The notes under the pieces were generated by a model. It was not told the DNA's origin, searched no databases, and saw nothing but the letters and a program-made list of their open reading frames with translations. Positions 54,018 through 62,804 of a stretch of DNA of 64,000 bases are shown here, in pieces (within the stretch, counting starts at the first letter, position 1; every line of letters starts with the position of its first letter). The DNA is from CAWKGV01 sp963849305 (GTDB lineage: Bacteria; Pseudomonadota; Alphaproteobacteria; Acetobacterales; Acetobacteraceae). The translations under genes were made by a program, and so were the position numbers. The stretch spans positions 186,001 through 250,000 of the forward strand of contig CAWKGV010000006.1 of NCBI GenBank assembly GCA_963849305.1. Direction: 5' to 3'.

Positions 54018-54647
54018 TCAGTAAATCGTCTGCTGCAACCGTTCGGGATAGGCGCGGTCGTACTCCGCGCCGCCAACCTCGCCGCGCGTGAGGGCGGCCA
54101 AGATCGTGCCGTTGCTAGGCAGCGCCGAGCGCGCCAGGCGCTTGTCGGGATTCCATAGGTCCGATCGCACCAATGCTTTCGAGCACTGGAAATAGACCGC
54201 CTCAACCTTCACGACGACGACCGAGCGCGGCAGCTTGCCATTCACCGGGAAGCGGGCGAGCAGGTCGGGATCGGTGGAGATCGCCGCACGCCCATTCACC
54301 CGCATCGTCTCGCCGATCCCCGGGATCAGGAACAACAACGCCACACGCGGGTCGGTGATGAGGTTTCGCAGGCTATCGGTGCGGTTGTTGCCGCGCCGGT
54401 CGGGCAGCAGCAGCGTGCGCTCATCATCTACCACGACAAAGCCCGGCGCATCGCCGCGCGGCGTGACGTCGAGGCCGCCCGGCCCGGCGGTGGCCATCGC
54501 CACGAAGGGTGCGGCCTCGATGAACGCGCGATAGTGCGGGTGGACGTAGTCGATTTCCTTCCTCAGCGCCGGCTCCGACGGCGCGCCGTAAAGCGCAGCC
54601 AGCTCCGCTTCGGTGGTGATCAGGTGACGGCGCTCCGGTAAGTCCAT
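54018..54647 (-). CDS. Pyridoxamine 5'-phosphate oxidase-family flavin protein
   Basis: A 209-residue split-barrel flavin-binding protein of the MSMEG_1061/PNPOx-like family: IEAAPFVAMATAGPGGLDVTPRGDAPGFVVVDDERTLLLPDRRGNNRTDSLRNLITDPRVALLFLIPG is its hallmark middle. FMN or a related cofactor is bound; substrate unknown. ATG at 54647 begins MDLPERRHLITTEAELAALYG, the family start. Near the Gdh gene by position only (55 bases). Confidence 0.88.
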   Translation of the reverse strand: MDLPERRHLITTEAELAALYGAPSEPALRKEIDYVHPHYRAFIEAAPFVAMATAGPGGLDVTPRGDAPGFVVVDDERTLLLPDRRGNNRTDSLRNLITDPRVALLFLIPGIGETMRVNGRAAISTDPDLLARFPVNGKLPRSVVVVKVEAVYFQCSKALVRSDLWNPDKRLARSALPSNGTILAALTRGEVGGAEYDRAYPERLQQTIY

Positions 54648-54716
54648 TCGGTGCCTCGCTGCACTATGATTTGCCGATCGTCGCCCTGTTCCGCCCAAAC
54701 CGGCAAGAGCGGAGCT

Positions 54717-55148
54717 TTAGCGGATGGCGATCCGCACGCGGTACTCCCCGCTCCCCCAGCTCGTACCGAGCACCAGCAGATACGTGCCGCTGACCGGCAA
54801 GACGCCCGACCAGCCTCGGGCATCGGCGCGTTCGCCTGCCCCCGGCAAGGCTCTTCCCGTAACCGTTGTTGCGCCGGCAGAGGTCGCGATTCGCCAGGGC
54901 GGTCGGTAGAGTTGCAGGACGATATTCGTCTCGTCGCGGCCAGGCTGGGTCACGGCCAGGCGCTGGCCGCCGAGCGCTGCCAGCGTGTAGCAGTCGCGTT
55001 CACCGCGCGGGACGCCGCCGGTCAGTTCGGCTGACGTGGCGCCCGGAGCGAAGTGGACGGGAGAGGGCGCTCGGCACGATGCGGCCCGCGCGCCGCTCGC
55101 GAAAACGACGCAGGCCACGAGAGCAAGGAAGCCGCGGTGGGCAGTCAT
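54717..55148 (-). CDS. Exported hypothetical protein
   Basis: A 143-residue exported protein. Signal peptide (MTAHRGFLALVACVVFASGARA) then a small beta-rich mature domain with two cysteines (ASCRAPSP and ERDCYTLA) and a C-terminal LPVSGTYLLVLGTSWGSGEYRVRI. The end resembles the pre-peptidase C-terminal-like beta-sandwich (PPC) fold. Not recognised beyond that. It lies 12 bases downstream of the GH19 gene on the same strand and may be co-transcribed with it. Confidence 0.65.
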   Translation of the reverse strand: MTAHRGFLALVACVVFASGARAASCRAPSPVHFAPGATSAELTGGVPRGERDCYTLAALGGQRLAVTQPGRDETNIVLQLYRPPWRIATSAGATTVTGRALPGAGERADARGWSGVLPVSGTYLLVLGTSWGSGEYRVRIAIR

Positions 55149-55160
55149 GCGGGTTGCGTG

Positions 55161-55949
55161 TCAGGCCGACGCCGCCTGCAGAAGCGCGTTCCAGGTCTCG
55201 GCGCCGACCACGCCATCCACGCTCAGGCCGTTCGCTTCCTGGAACTCCATCACCGCGTTCTGGGTGCCCGGCCCGAAATCGCCGTCCACCCCGCCGCCAT
55301 CATTGATGCGCCTGAGCATGATTTGGAGGCTCATCACCCGGTCGCCTTTGTCGCCGCGCTGGAGCGGAGGTTGTGGTGGGTCGGGCGCGGCGGCCGCCGG
55401 GAGCGCGAGGGCGGCTTTAGCCTTTGCCAGATAAAGGCGCCGCTGGTCCAGGCCGTTGAACCCGCCATTGATGCGGTAAGTGATCGTCAGGACGTCGTCC
55501 CAGTCGGCGAAAGTGCTCAAATTGTCGCTGGCCCAATACTCGCAGGCGATGAGCAGGCAGGCCGGCGGATCGGCGGCCTGCCCGGGATCGCCGATCAGGT
55601 CCAGGTGCAGGATTTTCCCGTATCGTTGATAGTTGGTCCGTCCGGTCAATTGAATGAGGCCGCGCCCCTTGAACCGTGGACCGTCGCCCGCCTCCGTGTT
55701 GCCAAGGTCCGCGCGCCCCTCGTAGGCCTTCCCGCTCGCATATTCCTCCGTGGTGCAGAACCCGTCGGACTCGACGCAGGTCTGAGCGAGGAAATGAGCG
55801 GCGCGCAACGGCGCATCGAGCCCGTACTTGGCCAGGGTCGCTTGCAAAATCGGGCTGACCGACTGCAGGATCTCGTTCTGCCGGTTTCGTTTGCTGCCGC
55901 TCACGGGCGGCGCGATCTGGCGCAGTAGATCGGCACCTAATGTGGTCAT
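55161..55949 (-). CDS. GH19-type lytic enzyme with peptidoglycan-binding domain
   Basis: A 262-residue protein. Residues about 25-175 form a glycoside hydrolase family 19 chitinase/endolysin-like domain: FLAQTCVESDGFCTTEEYAS with the candidate catalytic glutamates, GPRFKGRGLIQLTGRTNYQRYG and YRINGGFNGLDQRRLYL. Residues about 195-262 are a peptidoglycan_binding_1 domain (LQRGDKGDRVMSLQIMLRRIN...GTQNAVMEFQEANGLSVDGVVGAETWNALL). No signal peptide is present, so it resembles phage endolysins or a bacterial autolysin delivered by another route. No other phage genes are nearby. Confidence 0.85.
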   Translation of the reverse strand: MTTLGADLLRQIAPPVSGSKRNRQNEILQSVSPILQATLAKYGLDAPLRAAHFLAQTCVESDGFCTTEEYASGKAYEGRADLGNTEAGDGPRFKGRGLIQLTGRTNYQRYGKILHLDLIGDPGQAADPPACLLIACEYWASDNLSTFADWDDVLTITYRINGGFNGLDQRRLYLAKAKAALALPAAAAPDPPQPPLQRGDKGDRVMSLQIMLRRINDGGGVDGDFGPGTQNAVMEFQEANGLSVDGVVGAETWNALLQAASA

Positions 55950-55950
55950 T

Positions 55951-55984
55951 CGCTTGGTTCCATTGCGCGCTTGGTTCCATTGCG
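55951..55984. repeat. 17-bp perfect tandem repeat in a divergent promoter region
   Basis: CGCTTGGTTCCATTGCG occurs twice head-to-tail with no spacer (55951-55967 and 55968-55984), immediately behind the start of the GH19 gene and about 100 bases before the MFS start. It could be a regulator-binding pair or a slippage product. Confidence 0.55.
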
Positions 55985-56088
55985 GCGCCGCTTCCGGCCG
56001 TCGTTCGCCAGCGCGGCGCGATGGTCCGAGCTTAGGCGCGATGCAACCGAAGGCCAACACCTTCATTCATAACGGGGAGGTAGCCGTC

Positions 56089-57486
56089 ATGAGCGCGTCA
56101 TCCACCAGCACCGGCGGGACCGGCCGGATCGCGGCCCGAATCGACCGGCTGCCGCTGACCTGGATGCAATGGCGGCTGGCGCTCATTAGTCAGCTCTTCT
56201 GGGGCGTGATCATCGCCGCCGACGGCATTCCGGCCAAGCTGTACCCGTTCACCTGGGGGCCCGAGCACGCATTCGGCTTGGGCGCGTTCTCGATATTGCT
56301 GGCCGTGCAGTTCGGCGTCGGCATCTTGGTCGGCGAGTACTTAATCGGCCTGGTCTCGGACCGCTGGGGACGCCGGACCGCACTGCTTCTCTCGACCTTG
56401 GCCATCGCCCTGCTGCTCTGGCCGACGGCGCTGACCAACCATTTCGGCCTGCTGCTGCTGTTCTTCGGCCTCTCGGCGATCGGCATGGGAGGCGTGCTGT
56501 CAACCAATGTGGTTTACATGGGCGAGATCGTGCCGCCCAAAGAGCGCGGCCGCGTGATGCTGGCATCACAGATCCTGGCCAACCTCGTCTTTGGCCTGCT
56601 GGGCAACATCCCTGCTATCGTCTGGATACCGGGCCACTACCATTGGTTCATCTATCTCTACTGCGTGGTCGCCTTCGTCGTGCTGGTGCCGCTGGCGCTT
56701 TGGGCGATCCCAGAATCGCCGCGCTGGCTGGAAGCTCATGGCCGGCACCAGCAAGCGGAGCACGTCATGGCGAAGCTGGAAGGCGAATGCCGGCGTCGCA
56801 GCCGGTTGGACAGTTTGCCGGAGCCGTCCTACGCGAAATACTCCGTGCCCCTCAGCGAGCACGTGCCGGTAAGGGAGCTTTTCCGCGGCCAATACGGCCG
56901 CCGCACCATTGTCCTGCTGACCGCGTGGGTACTGGGCTACAGCGGCATGGTCTATGGCTTCGCCGGCTACGAGCCGACCATCCTGGAAAAGTTTGGCCTG
57001 AGCTCCGGGCAAACTTTCGGCGTGATCCTGATCTCCATAGTGATCGGCGGCAGTTTGGGCCTGGCGATCTGCTCCATCCTCGGCAAATCGGTGGAACGCC
57101 GCATGACCATCCTGGTCGCCGCACTGGTCAACGTCGCGGCGCTGATTGTGTTCTATTTCATTCACGGCGTGGTTGCGTCATTCGTGCTGATCTCGGTGTC
57201 ATGGGGCGCGGAGACCGTCTGGCTGTTCAGCATGTACAACTATACGGCGGCCAGTTATCCCACGCGGCTGCGGGCCACGGGCACCGGGCTCACCGATGGC
57301 GTGGGACATCTGGGCGCCGTGTTCGGCCCGATCGTCACCGGGGCGCTGTTCACGGCCACGGCGGCGACCGGCTACTGGGGCTGGTTCGCCTATATCATCA
57401 TCCCCGGCGCCCTGATCCCGGCCGTTCTGGTGGCCTGGCTTGGGATCAATCAGGGAAAGGCGATCCTGGAGCAGATCTCGGCCTGA
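56089..57486 (+). CDS. MFS sugar-porter-type transporter
   Basis: A 465-residue twelve-helix major facilitator transporter. The sugar-porter signatures are visible: GLVSDRWGRRTALL near 83 (loop 2-3, R/KxGR/K type), the conserved IPESPRWLEAHGR near 205, the symmetric LGKSVERRMTILVAA and the helix-10 WGAETVWLFSMYNYTAASYPTRLRATGTGL near 380. Substrate unknown: sugars, organic acids or aromatic acids are all transported by this branch. The ATG at 56089 follows GGGGAGG by 6 bases; an ATG at 56041 is in frame but poorly placed. Confidence 0.9.
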   Translation: MSASSTSTGGTGRIAARIDRLPLTWMQWRLALISQLFWGVIIAADGIPAKLYPFTWGPEHAFGLGAFSILLAVQFGVGILVGEYLIGLVSDRWGRRTALLLSTLAIALLLWPTALTNHFGLLLLFFGLSAIGMGGVLSTNVVYMGEIVPPKERGRVMLASQILANLVFGLLGNIPAIVWIPGHYHWFIYLYCVVAFVVLVPLALWAIPESPRWLEAHGRHQQAEHVMAKLEGECRRRSRLDSLPEPSYAKYSVPLSEHVPVRELFRGQYGRRTIVLLTAWVLGYSGMVYGFAGYEPTILEKFGLSSGQTFGVILISIVIGGSLGLAICSILGKSVERRMTILVAALVNVAALIVFYFIHGVVASFVLISVSWGAETVWLFSMYNYTAASYPTRLRATGTGLTDGVGHLGAVFGPIVTGALFTATAATGYWGWFAYIIIPGALIPAVLVAWLGINQGKAILEQISA

Positions 57487-57770
57487 CCGATTGTTGCTCG
57501 TGGGAGACAGACTTTTGTTCCCGATGCGCTGGATTGATATTTTCTGGCTTCCAAACGGGAGCGATGGGAGGAACAGTAACGCCCGGGCCACGCGCTCTAC
57601 GCGACCGCGCCACTCGCTCTATGCCTACAATGTCGGAATGCAGGGGGTGGAACTCTAGATGGGTTAACGGGCCGGCTGCTGATTAGATGGCGGGGTGGCC
57701 GTCCCTCAGAGTGATGGTGTCTGAACGGAGTCGGGCGTGAGCCTGCTCCAAGCATCATCGAGGGACGACC
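57487..57770. other. Gap between MFS gene and IS110 transposase
   Basis: No gene seen in these 284 bases. The last 90 bases or so (about 57680 onward, ending at the ATG at 57771) are probably the left end of the IS110 element. The rest is featureless. Confidence 0.5.
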
Positions 57771-58824
57771 ATGGAGCAGTATGCCGGGATCGAGGTGTCG
57801 CTGGAAAGCTCGAGCGTGTGCGTGGTGGACGCGACGGGACGGGTGGTGCGGGAGGCGAAGGTCGCGAGCGAGGTGGAGGCGGTGGTCAGCTGGTTCCGCG
57901 GGCTTGGCGGCGAAATGGCACGGATCGGGCTGGAGGCCGGGCCATTGTCGCAATGGCTCTATGCGGGGATGCGGGATGCCGGGCTTGCGGTGGAGTTGTT
58001 GAAGACGCGGCATGTGCGGGACGCGTTCAAGGCGATGCCGGTGAAGACCGACCGCAAGGACGCGCGCGGGATCGCGCAGCTGATGCGGCTGGGCTGGTTC
58101 CGCCCGGTGCATTGCAAGTCGCTGCCGGCGCAGGAGACGCGGGCGCTGCTGAGCGCACGCAAGCTGGTGCAGGCGAAGCTGCATGACATGGAGATGAGCC
58201 TTCGCGGCATTCTGCGCGGCTTCGGGCTGAAGATCGGCGCGACGACCCCCAGAACATTCGAGGGCCGGGAGCGAGACCTGGTGACCGGCCATCCAACGCT
58301 GCTGGCGGTCACCGAGACGTTGCTGGCGGCACGGGCGGCACTGGGTGAGCAACTGAGCAAGCTGGAGAAACGCGTGCGGTCGCTGGCGCGCGATGACCGG
58401 CGGGCGCGACGACTGATGTCGGCGCCAGGCGTCGGTGCCATCGTAGCCCTCACCTTTGTGGCGGCGATCGACGACCCAGCGCGGTTCCGATCGTCGAAGG
58501 CGGTTGGGGCGCACTTTGGCTGGACGCCGAAGAAATATCAGTCCGGCGAGACCGACGTGACCGGGCGGATCTCGAAGATCGGCGATGAAGGCGTGCGCAC
58601 CGCGCTCTACGAAGCCGCCGACGTGATCCTGACGCGGCCGGTGAAGGGCTCGTCTCCCGCTGAAGGGCTCGCCGCTGAAGGGCTGGGCGGCGCGGCTGGC
58701 GGCGCGTGTCGGGATGCGCAAGGCGAAGGTGGCGTTGGCGCGCAAGTCGGCTGTCGTCCTGCATCGAATGCTGGCGGACGGCACTGAATTCGTTGCAAAC
58801 AAGGCCGCCGCCGCCGCGGCCTAG
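57771..58824 (+). pseudogene. IS110-family transposase, C-terminally frameshifted
   Basis: An about 345-residue IS110 recombinase: N-terminal DEDD RuvC-like domain (MEQYAGIEVSLESSSVCVVD; TDRKDARGIAQLMRL near 87) and C-terminal transposase_20 domain with SAPGVGAIVALTFVAAIDDPARF near 225. Family members have Asp at the GIDVS position, here Glu. The last 55 residues are out of frame: after LTRPVKG the frame that continues KGWAARLAARVGMRKAKVALARKSAV ends at a TAG at 58822. The cause is a local expansion of a TGAAGGGCT unit (three copies about 58640-58690). It is probably inactive. Confidence 0.85.
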
Positions 58825-59107
58825 CCAAGGGAGAGATCATCGGTCGGGCGAACAGGACACCATTCGCCCGGAGCAGGTCCCGTCGCCGGGACGATGGATA
58901 GGTCAGACCGAAGAGCGCTCAGTGGGCCCCACAAGGTCAAACACGCGTCGCTAGATTGGCCGGCCGATCCTCATTCAGACGCCATCAGGTGGCGGCCCAG
59001 CGCCGACCCCGGACAGAAGAGCGAAACCGAAGGCAGGATCAGCTCGAAGGGGGTTGACACCAAAAGGCCCGTTACAGAAGAGCACTCTCAGCCTGACTGG
59101 CGATAAC
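58825..59107 (+). ncRNA. Candidate IS110 bridge RNA and right end, structured noncoding DNA
   Basis: About 280 noncoding bases directly behind the IS110 transposase, much longer than the flank before it. Two strong hairpins follow each other: CGGGCGAA/TTCGCCCG (58845-58870) and GTCCCG/CGGGAC (58877-58892), then a near palindrome GATTGGCCGGCCGATC (58954). IS110-type elements carry a structured bridge RNA in a noncoding end. The assignment is inference from position and folding only. Confidence 0.35.
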
Positions 59108-59334
59108 CCGAGTGCGCGAGATAGTTCGTGCACTCGGCAGGTGAAAACCGGTCCAATATTTAGTTGCGTGCGTCAAGTTCTGCAAAATGGACGGCGGATG
59201 ATTGCGGTGTTGTTTCTCGGTTCGGCGGAACGGCGTTTCTCCGTCCCGGCCTGAGTGTCCGTCCGGGAACAGGTTAAGTCTTCTGAGTCGCTTGTGATTC
59301 CATGCTGGTTGCCCCGATTCGCAGGAGCGGCCGG

Positions 59335-59708
59335 ATGTGGACGAACGAGAACCGCAGTCGCTACGACCGCAGCAAGCTGCGCTATCCGAGCGACGTGACG
59401 GACGAGGAATGGGCGCTCATCGGGCCGCTGATCCCGCCGGCCAAGCGGGGCGGGAACAAGCGTACTGTGGACGAGCGGGCAGTTGTGAACGGGCTGATGT
59501 ATATCCTCAGCACGGGCTGCCAGTGGGCGCAGCTGCCGAAAGACCTTCCGCCGCGGAGCACGGTCAACGACTATTTCCGCCGCTGGGGCCATGATGGCAC
59601 GCTGTCGCGTATCCATCACGCGCCTTACGTGAAATGCCGCGAATTGGCTGACCGGCAGGCCAACCCGACAGCCGGCATCATTGACAGCCAGAGCGTCAAG
59701 GGCGCGGA
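59335..59708 (+). pseudogene. IS5-type transposase, 5' part
   Basis: Begins MWTNENRSRYDRSKLRYPSD and holds the N-terminal domain (DEEWALIGPLIPPAKRGGNK) and the first DDE aspartate in GIIDSQSVKGAEK. It stops at the insertion point of the IS110 copy, after which the frame is meaningless. The remainder is at 60997-61457. Combined, the two parts are about 277 residues, the normal size. Confidence 0.85.
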
Positions 59709-59871
59709 AAAAGCGACTGTCTTGTTCGTCAAGCGTCGTTCGCTTTTTCATGATCCGGCATGGACCGCGGCGCCTCAAGGCTGGCGCGCGACGCCACCGC
59801 CTTCGGCGGCTTCGGCCTTGACCCGCCGCGATCCATGCCAGCGGGGCTTTTGATCGGATCGATGCTGCCAC

Positions 59872-60818
59872 TTACGCGCATTGCCATGGGGTCCTGGTCC
59901 GCATGATGGCATTGAGGATACCGAGAAGACGCCGCATGCAGGCGACCAGTGCGACCTTCTTTGGGCGTCCGCGTTCGACCAGGCTTTGATAATGCTTGCT
60001 GATGACGGGGTTCCACCGGATCGCAGAGAGCGTTGCCATGTACAGAGCATTGCGAACGTCAGTCCGACTTCCGGTGATGGTTCGCTTGCCGCGCATCTGC
60101 CCGGAATCCCGATTGATCGGTGCGACCCCGACGAGAGCAGCGAGACGCCGGCGGTCGAGTTGGCCGAGTTCAGGCAGACCGGCGATCAGCGTGTGCGCGG
60201 TGACATCTCCGACACCCGGAACGGAGGTCAGCAGGTCGTCGGCGGCGCGCCAGATCGGCGATCGCCTGATGCTATCGTCGATGTCACGATCCAGCGCGGC
60301 GAGCTGAGCCGTCAAGGCCTTCAGGGTTGCCTTGACCATGTGCGGGACGCGAGGATTGCGCGCCTGACGCAGCCGATTGGTCTCCATGCCGATCATTTCG
60401 ACCACCTGACGACGGCGGGCGATCAGTTCGGCCAGGCTCTGGCTGTCGGCGTCAGCCAGCGGCCGCGGTTCGGGACGAATGCGTTCGGCAAACAGAGCAA
60501 TGACCTGGGCGTCGAGTACATCGGTCTTGGCAAGCCGACCCGTGGCGCGGGCAAAGTCGCGAATCTGGTGCGGGTTAACGCGGCAATGGGCAGAGCGGCG
60601 CTGGCCAGAGCGGCCGCGACGACGATCTCAAGGCCGCCGGTGGCCTCCATCACGATCAGGGTTGGCGCCAGACTACGGAGATCGTTGACCAATTGCTCGA
60701 GGCCCCGATCATGACGTGGAGCGGTGAAGGCCTGGCCTGAGGGGCAAACATGCACATCGAGACGATCCTTCGAAACGTCGATGCCGACGAAGCGCGGCCC
60801 GATTGGCGATTGTTCCAT
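59872..60818 (-). pseudogene. IS110-family transposase, frameshifted in the middle
   Basis: Starts MEQSPIGPRFVGIDVSKDRLDVHVCPSG at 60818 (intact GIDVS). The first frame runs to ...AALASAALPIAAL; the rest continues in another frame as VNPHQIRDFARATGRLAKTDVLDAQ and then runs through SVPGVGDVTAHTLIAGLPELG to the end at 59872. A single-base change at about 60585 would restore it. Total about 315 residues. Both frames are well conserved, so decay or error is recent. Confidence 0.85.
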
Positions 60819-60996
60819 AACCCGTCCTTGCAAATGCGGGCTCGGCTTGCGGCCCAGGCGACTGTTCGGGTTCCTTATGGAACCGGTGGACGGGGCGCCT
60901 TGCTTTTTCTCGGGCTCACTCACCCCGGGGGGCTGCGGGCTCCCGTCCACCGGTAGGCTTGCCGATGGCGTCCCCACCGGCAATGGAGAGATACAA
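60819..60996 (-). ncRNA. Candidate IS110 bridge RNA region
   Basis: A 178-base noncoding flank directly in front of the IS110 transposase (upstream on the minus strand), close to the length of the IS621 bridge RNA. It contains a perfect 13-bp inverted repeat, ACCGGTGGACGGG (60882-60894) with CCCGTCCACCGGT (60942-60954), enclosing a 47-base loop with smaller GGGCTC/GAGCCC-type stems. Structure and position fit a bridge RNA; expression is unproven. Confidence 0.45.
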
Positions 60997-61457
60997 GGGG
61001 GATCTGCATCGACCCGCCGGGCTTTGACGCAGGCAAGAAGATCAAGGGTAAGAAGCGGCATCTCCTGGTCGACACGCAAGGCTTGCTGATGCAGGCGATC
61101 GTCCATGCTGCCGACATCCAGGATCGTGATGGCGGTGTGCTGCTGATGAGCGCGCTGTTCGGACTGTTCCCGTTCCTGCTGAAGCTCTACGCCGACAGCG
61201 GCTACGAGGGGCCGAAATTCCAGCAGGGGTTGGGCGAGGTCTGTCGGCAGGTCAACGTCGAGATTGTCAAGCGCTCCAATATTGGCAGGTTCGTCGTGCT
61301 GCCGAAGCGCTGGATCGTCGAGAGAACGATCGGCTGGCTCAACCGATGCCGCCGGTTGGCAAAGGATTGGGAGTGCCTGAACCGCAACGGCTTGGCCTTC
61401 CTGCGCTGGGCATCCATCCGCTTGATGGTCAGAAAACTTTGCCAGGCCACACTATGA
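60997..61457 (+). pseudogene. IS5-type transposase, 3' part
   Basis: Continues the IS5 transposase after the inserted IS110: IDPPGFDAGKKIKGKKRHLLVDTQGLLMQ, DDE aspartate in LLKLYADSGYEGP, and glutamate in RWIVERTIGWLNRCRR. The end is QATL, stop at 61455-61457. Without its start it cannot be expressed as an intact enzyme. Confidence 0.85.
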
Positions 61458-61496
61458 TTTCGGATGGACTCTGAGACCCGTGCGGCGGCGCGCGCA

Positions 61497-61570
61497 GCGG
61501 CGGTCAAGGATGGCCCCGAACTTGATCCGGGCCACCGCCGGAGGCGGCGCGCAGCGTCCTTGACGGCCGC
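61497..61570. repeat. Imperfect inverted repeat between IS5 and IS256 elements
   Basis: GCGGCGGTCAAGGA (61497-61510) against TCCTTGACGGCCGC (61557-61570), 13 of 14 bases paired, spacer 46 bases with further GC-rich symmetry. It may be terminal DNA of one of the flanking elements or a terminator; nothing else is seen in 61472-61610. Confidence 0.4.
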
Positions 61571-61610
61571 GAGCACGGCGCGAGCCTCGGCCAAGTCGGG
61601 ACCACGGCCG

Positions 61611-62804
61611 TCATGCCGCCTGCCGCAGCTGCTTCTTGTGCTCCTTCAGGTGCTCCATGTTCAGGTAGCGGATCGCCTCCAGCCAGTTCTCGTGGGCCTC
61701 CACCGCCAACGCGCGGACGAGCCGCAGACAGCTCGCCGCATTCGGAAAGATCCGCACGACATGCGTTCGGCGTTTGATCTCCTGGTTGAGTCGCTCCAGC
61801 ATGTTGGTTGACTTCATGTGTTTGTGATGCGCCAGCGGCAGCCGGTAGTAGGTCAGCGTCTCCTCGATATTGTCCTCCACCCAGCCGCACAGCTTCGGGT
61901 ACTTGCCTTGCCACTTGCCGAGCCAGGCGGCGAGGTCGCGGCGCACTTCCACCAGTTCGCGACGGTCATAGAACCAGCGCAGTTCCATCAGGCAGTCGTC
62001 GTCGACCTTGCGCGGCACGTAGTCCAGGGCGTTGCGCAGGAAATGCACGTAACAGCGCTGCCAGACCGCCTCGGACAGCACTTCCCGGATCGCCGCCTTG
62101 AGACCGGGATGGTCGTCGGAGACCACGAACTCGACACCGAACAGGCCGCGCTGCTTCAACCCCAGCAGGAAGTCGCGCCAGCTCGAGCGGCTTTCGCGGT
62201 TGGCCAGCTCGATCGCCAGCACCTGACGGCGGCCCTCGCCGTCCACCGCCACCGCGATCAGCACCGCCTGGCTGGCGATCACCCCGCCGTCGCGAACCCG
62301 CTCATAGCGGGCATCCAGGATCAGATACGGGTAGGGCTCGCTTAGCCGCCGCTCGGAGAACGCCGTCAGCGCCGCATCCAGCGACTTGTTCACCGTGCTG
62401 ATCGCCGAGGCCGAGAAACCATGACCGCACAAGGCCTCGGTCACAGCCTTCACTTTGCGTGTCGAGACGCCCTGCACATACATCTCGGCCAAGGTTCCGA
62501 CCAACGCCTTCTCGGAGCGCTGGTAGCGTTCAAACAGTTCCGTCGAGAATCGGCCCGCCCGATCCTGCGGCACCCGCAACTCCAGCGTGCCAACCCGGGT
62601 GATCAGCGCGCGCGGGTAATAGCCACTGCGATAGGCCAGCCGCGTCTCCGTCCGCTCGCCCTTCTCCGCCCCGATCGCCTCCGTCATTTCCGCTTCCAGC
62701 GCCGCCTGCACCAACGCCTGCATCGCCGCGCGAAGGAAATCCTCATCCCGCTCCACCAGCGCTTTGAGGTCGATGACTTCCGCCTTACCTTCGCTCCTGG
62801 CCAT
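61611..62804 (-). CDS. IS256-family (mutator) transposase
   Basis: A 397-residue intact transposase beginning MARSEGKAEVIDLKALVERD. DDE residues: first Asp in YPYLILDARYERVRD, second Asp in FVVSDDHPGLKAAI and Glu in STNMLERLNQEIKRRT. The WQRCYVHFLRNALDYVP segment is the mutator-family signature. Ends of the element are not certain; one probably lies near 62870-62890, where a short IS630 transposase fragment is cut off. It is the only transposase of this cluster with a fully intact reading frame. Confidence 0.92.
   Translation of the reverse strand: MARSEGKAEVIDLKALVERDEDFLRAAMQALVQAALEAEMTEAIGAEKGERTETRLAYRSGYYPRALITRVGTLELRVPQDRAGRFSTELFERYQRSEKALVGTLAEMYVQGVSTRKVKAVTEALCGHGFSASAISTVNKSLDAALTAFSERRLSEPYPYLILDARYERVRDGGVIASQAVLIAVAVDGEGRRQVLAIELANRESRSSWRDFLLGLKQRGLFGVEFVVSDDHPGLKAAIREVLSEAVWQRCYVHFLRNALDYVPRKVDDDCLMELRWFYDRRELVEVRRDLAAWLGKWQGKYPKLCGWVEDNIEETLTYYRLPLAHHKHMKSTNMLERLNQEIKRRTHVVRIFPNAASCLRLVRALAVEAHENWLEAIRYLNMEHLKEHKKQLRQAA

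Larger units (their letters stand above)
59709..60996 (-). mobile_element. IS110-family element inserted in the IS5 transposase gene
   Basis: About 1.29 kb inserted into the AAAAA/GGGGG run of the IS5 transposase gene (codon for ...AEK|GG...). It contains one IS110 transposase gene on the minus strand and a long noncoding flank before it. No target duplication or terminal inverted repeat is obvious, as expected for IS110. Ends are inferred from the two halves of the interrupted host gene. Confidence 0.75.
59289..61471 (+). mobile_element. IS5-family element, split by a second IS110
   Basis: Ends begin with GAGTC in inverted orientation (GAGTCGCTTGTGATTCCATG at 59289; the right end reads GAGTCCATCCGAAATCATAG from 61471 inward), a weak terminal inverted repeat. 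The transposase gene is broken by an insertion of about 1.29 kb at about 59709. Extent of ends is approximate. Confidence 0.7.

Noticed and set aside
55161..56066. Prophage remnant around the GH19 enzyme
   Set aside because: No phage structural, integrase or holin genes nearby; neighbours are ordinary metabolic genes.
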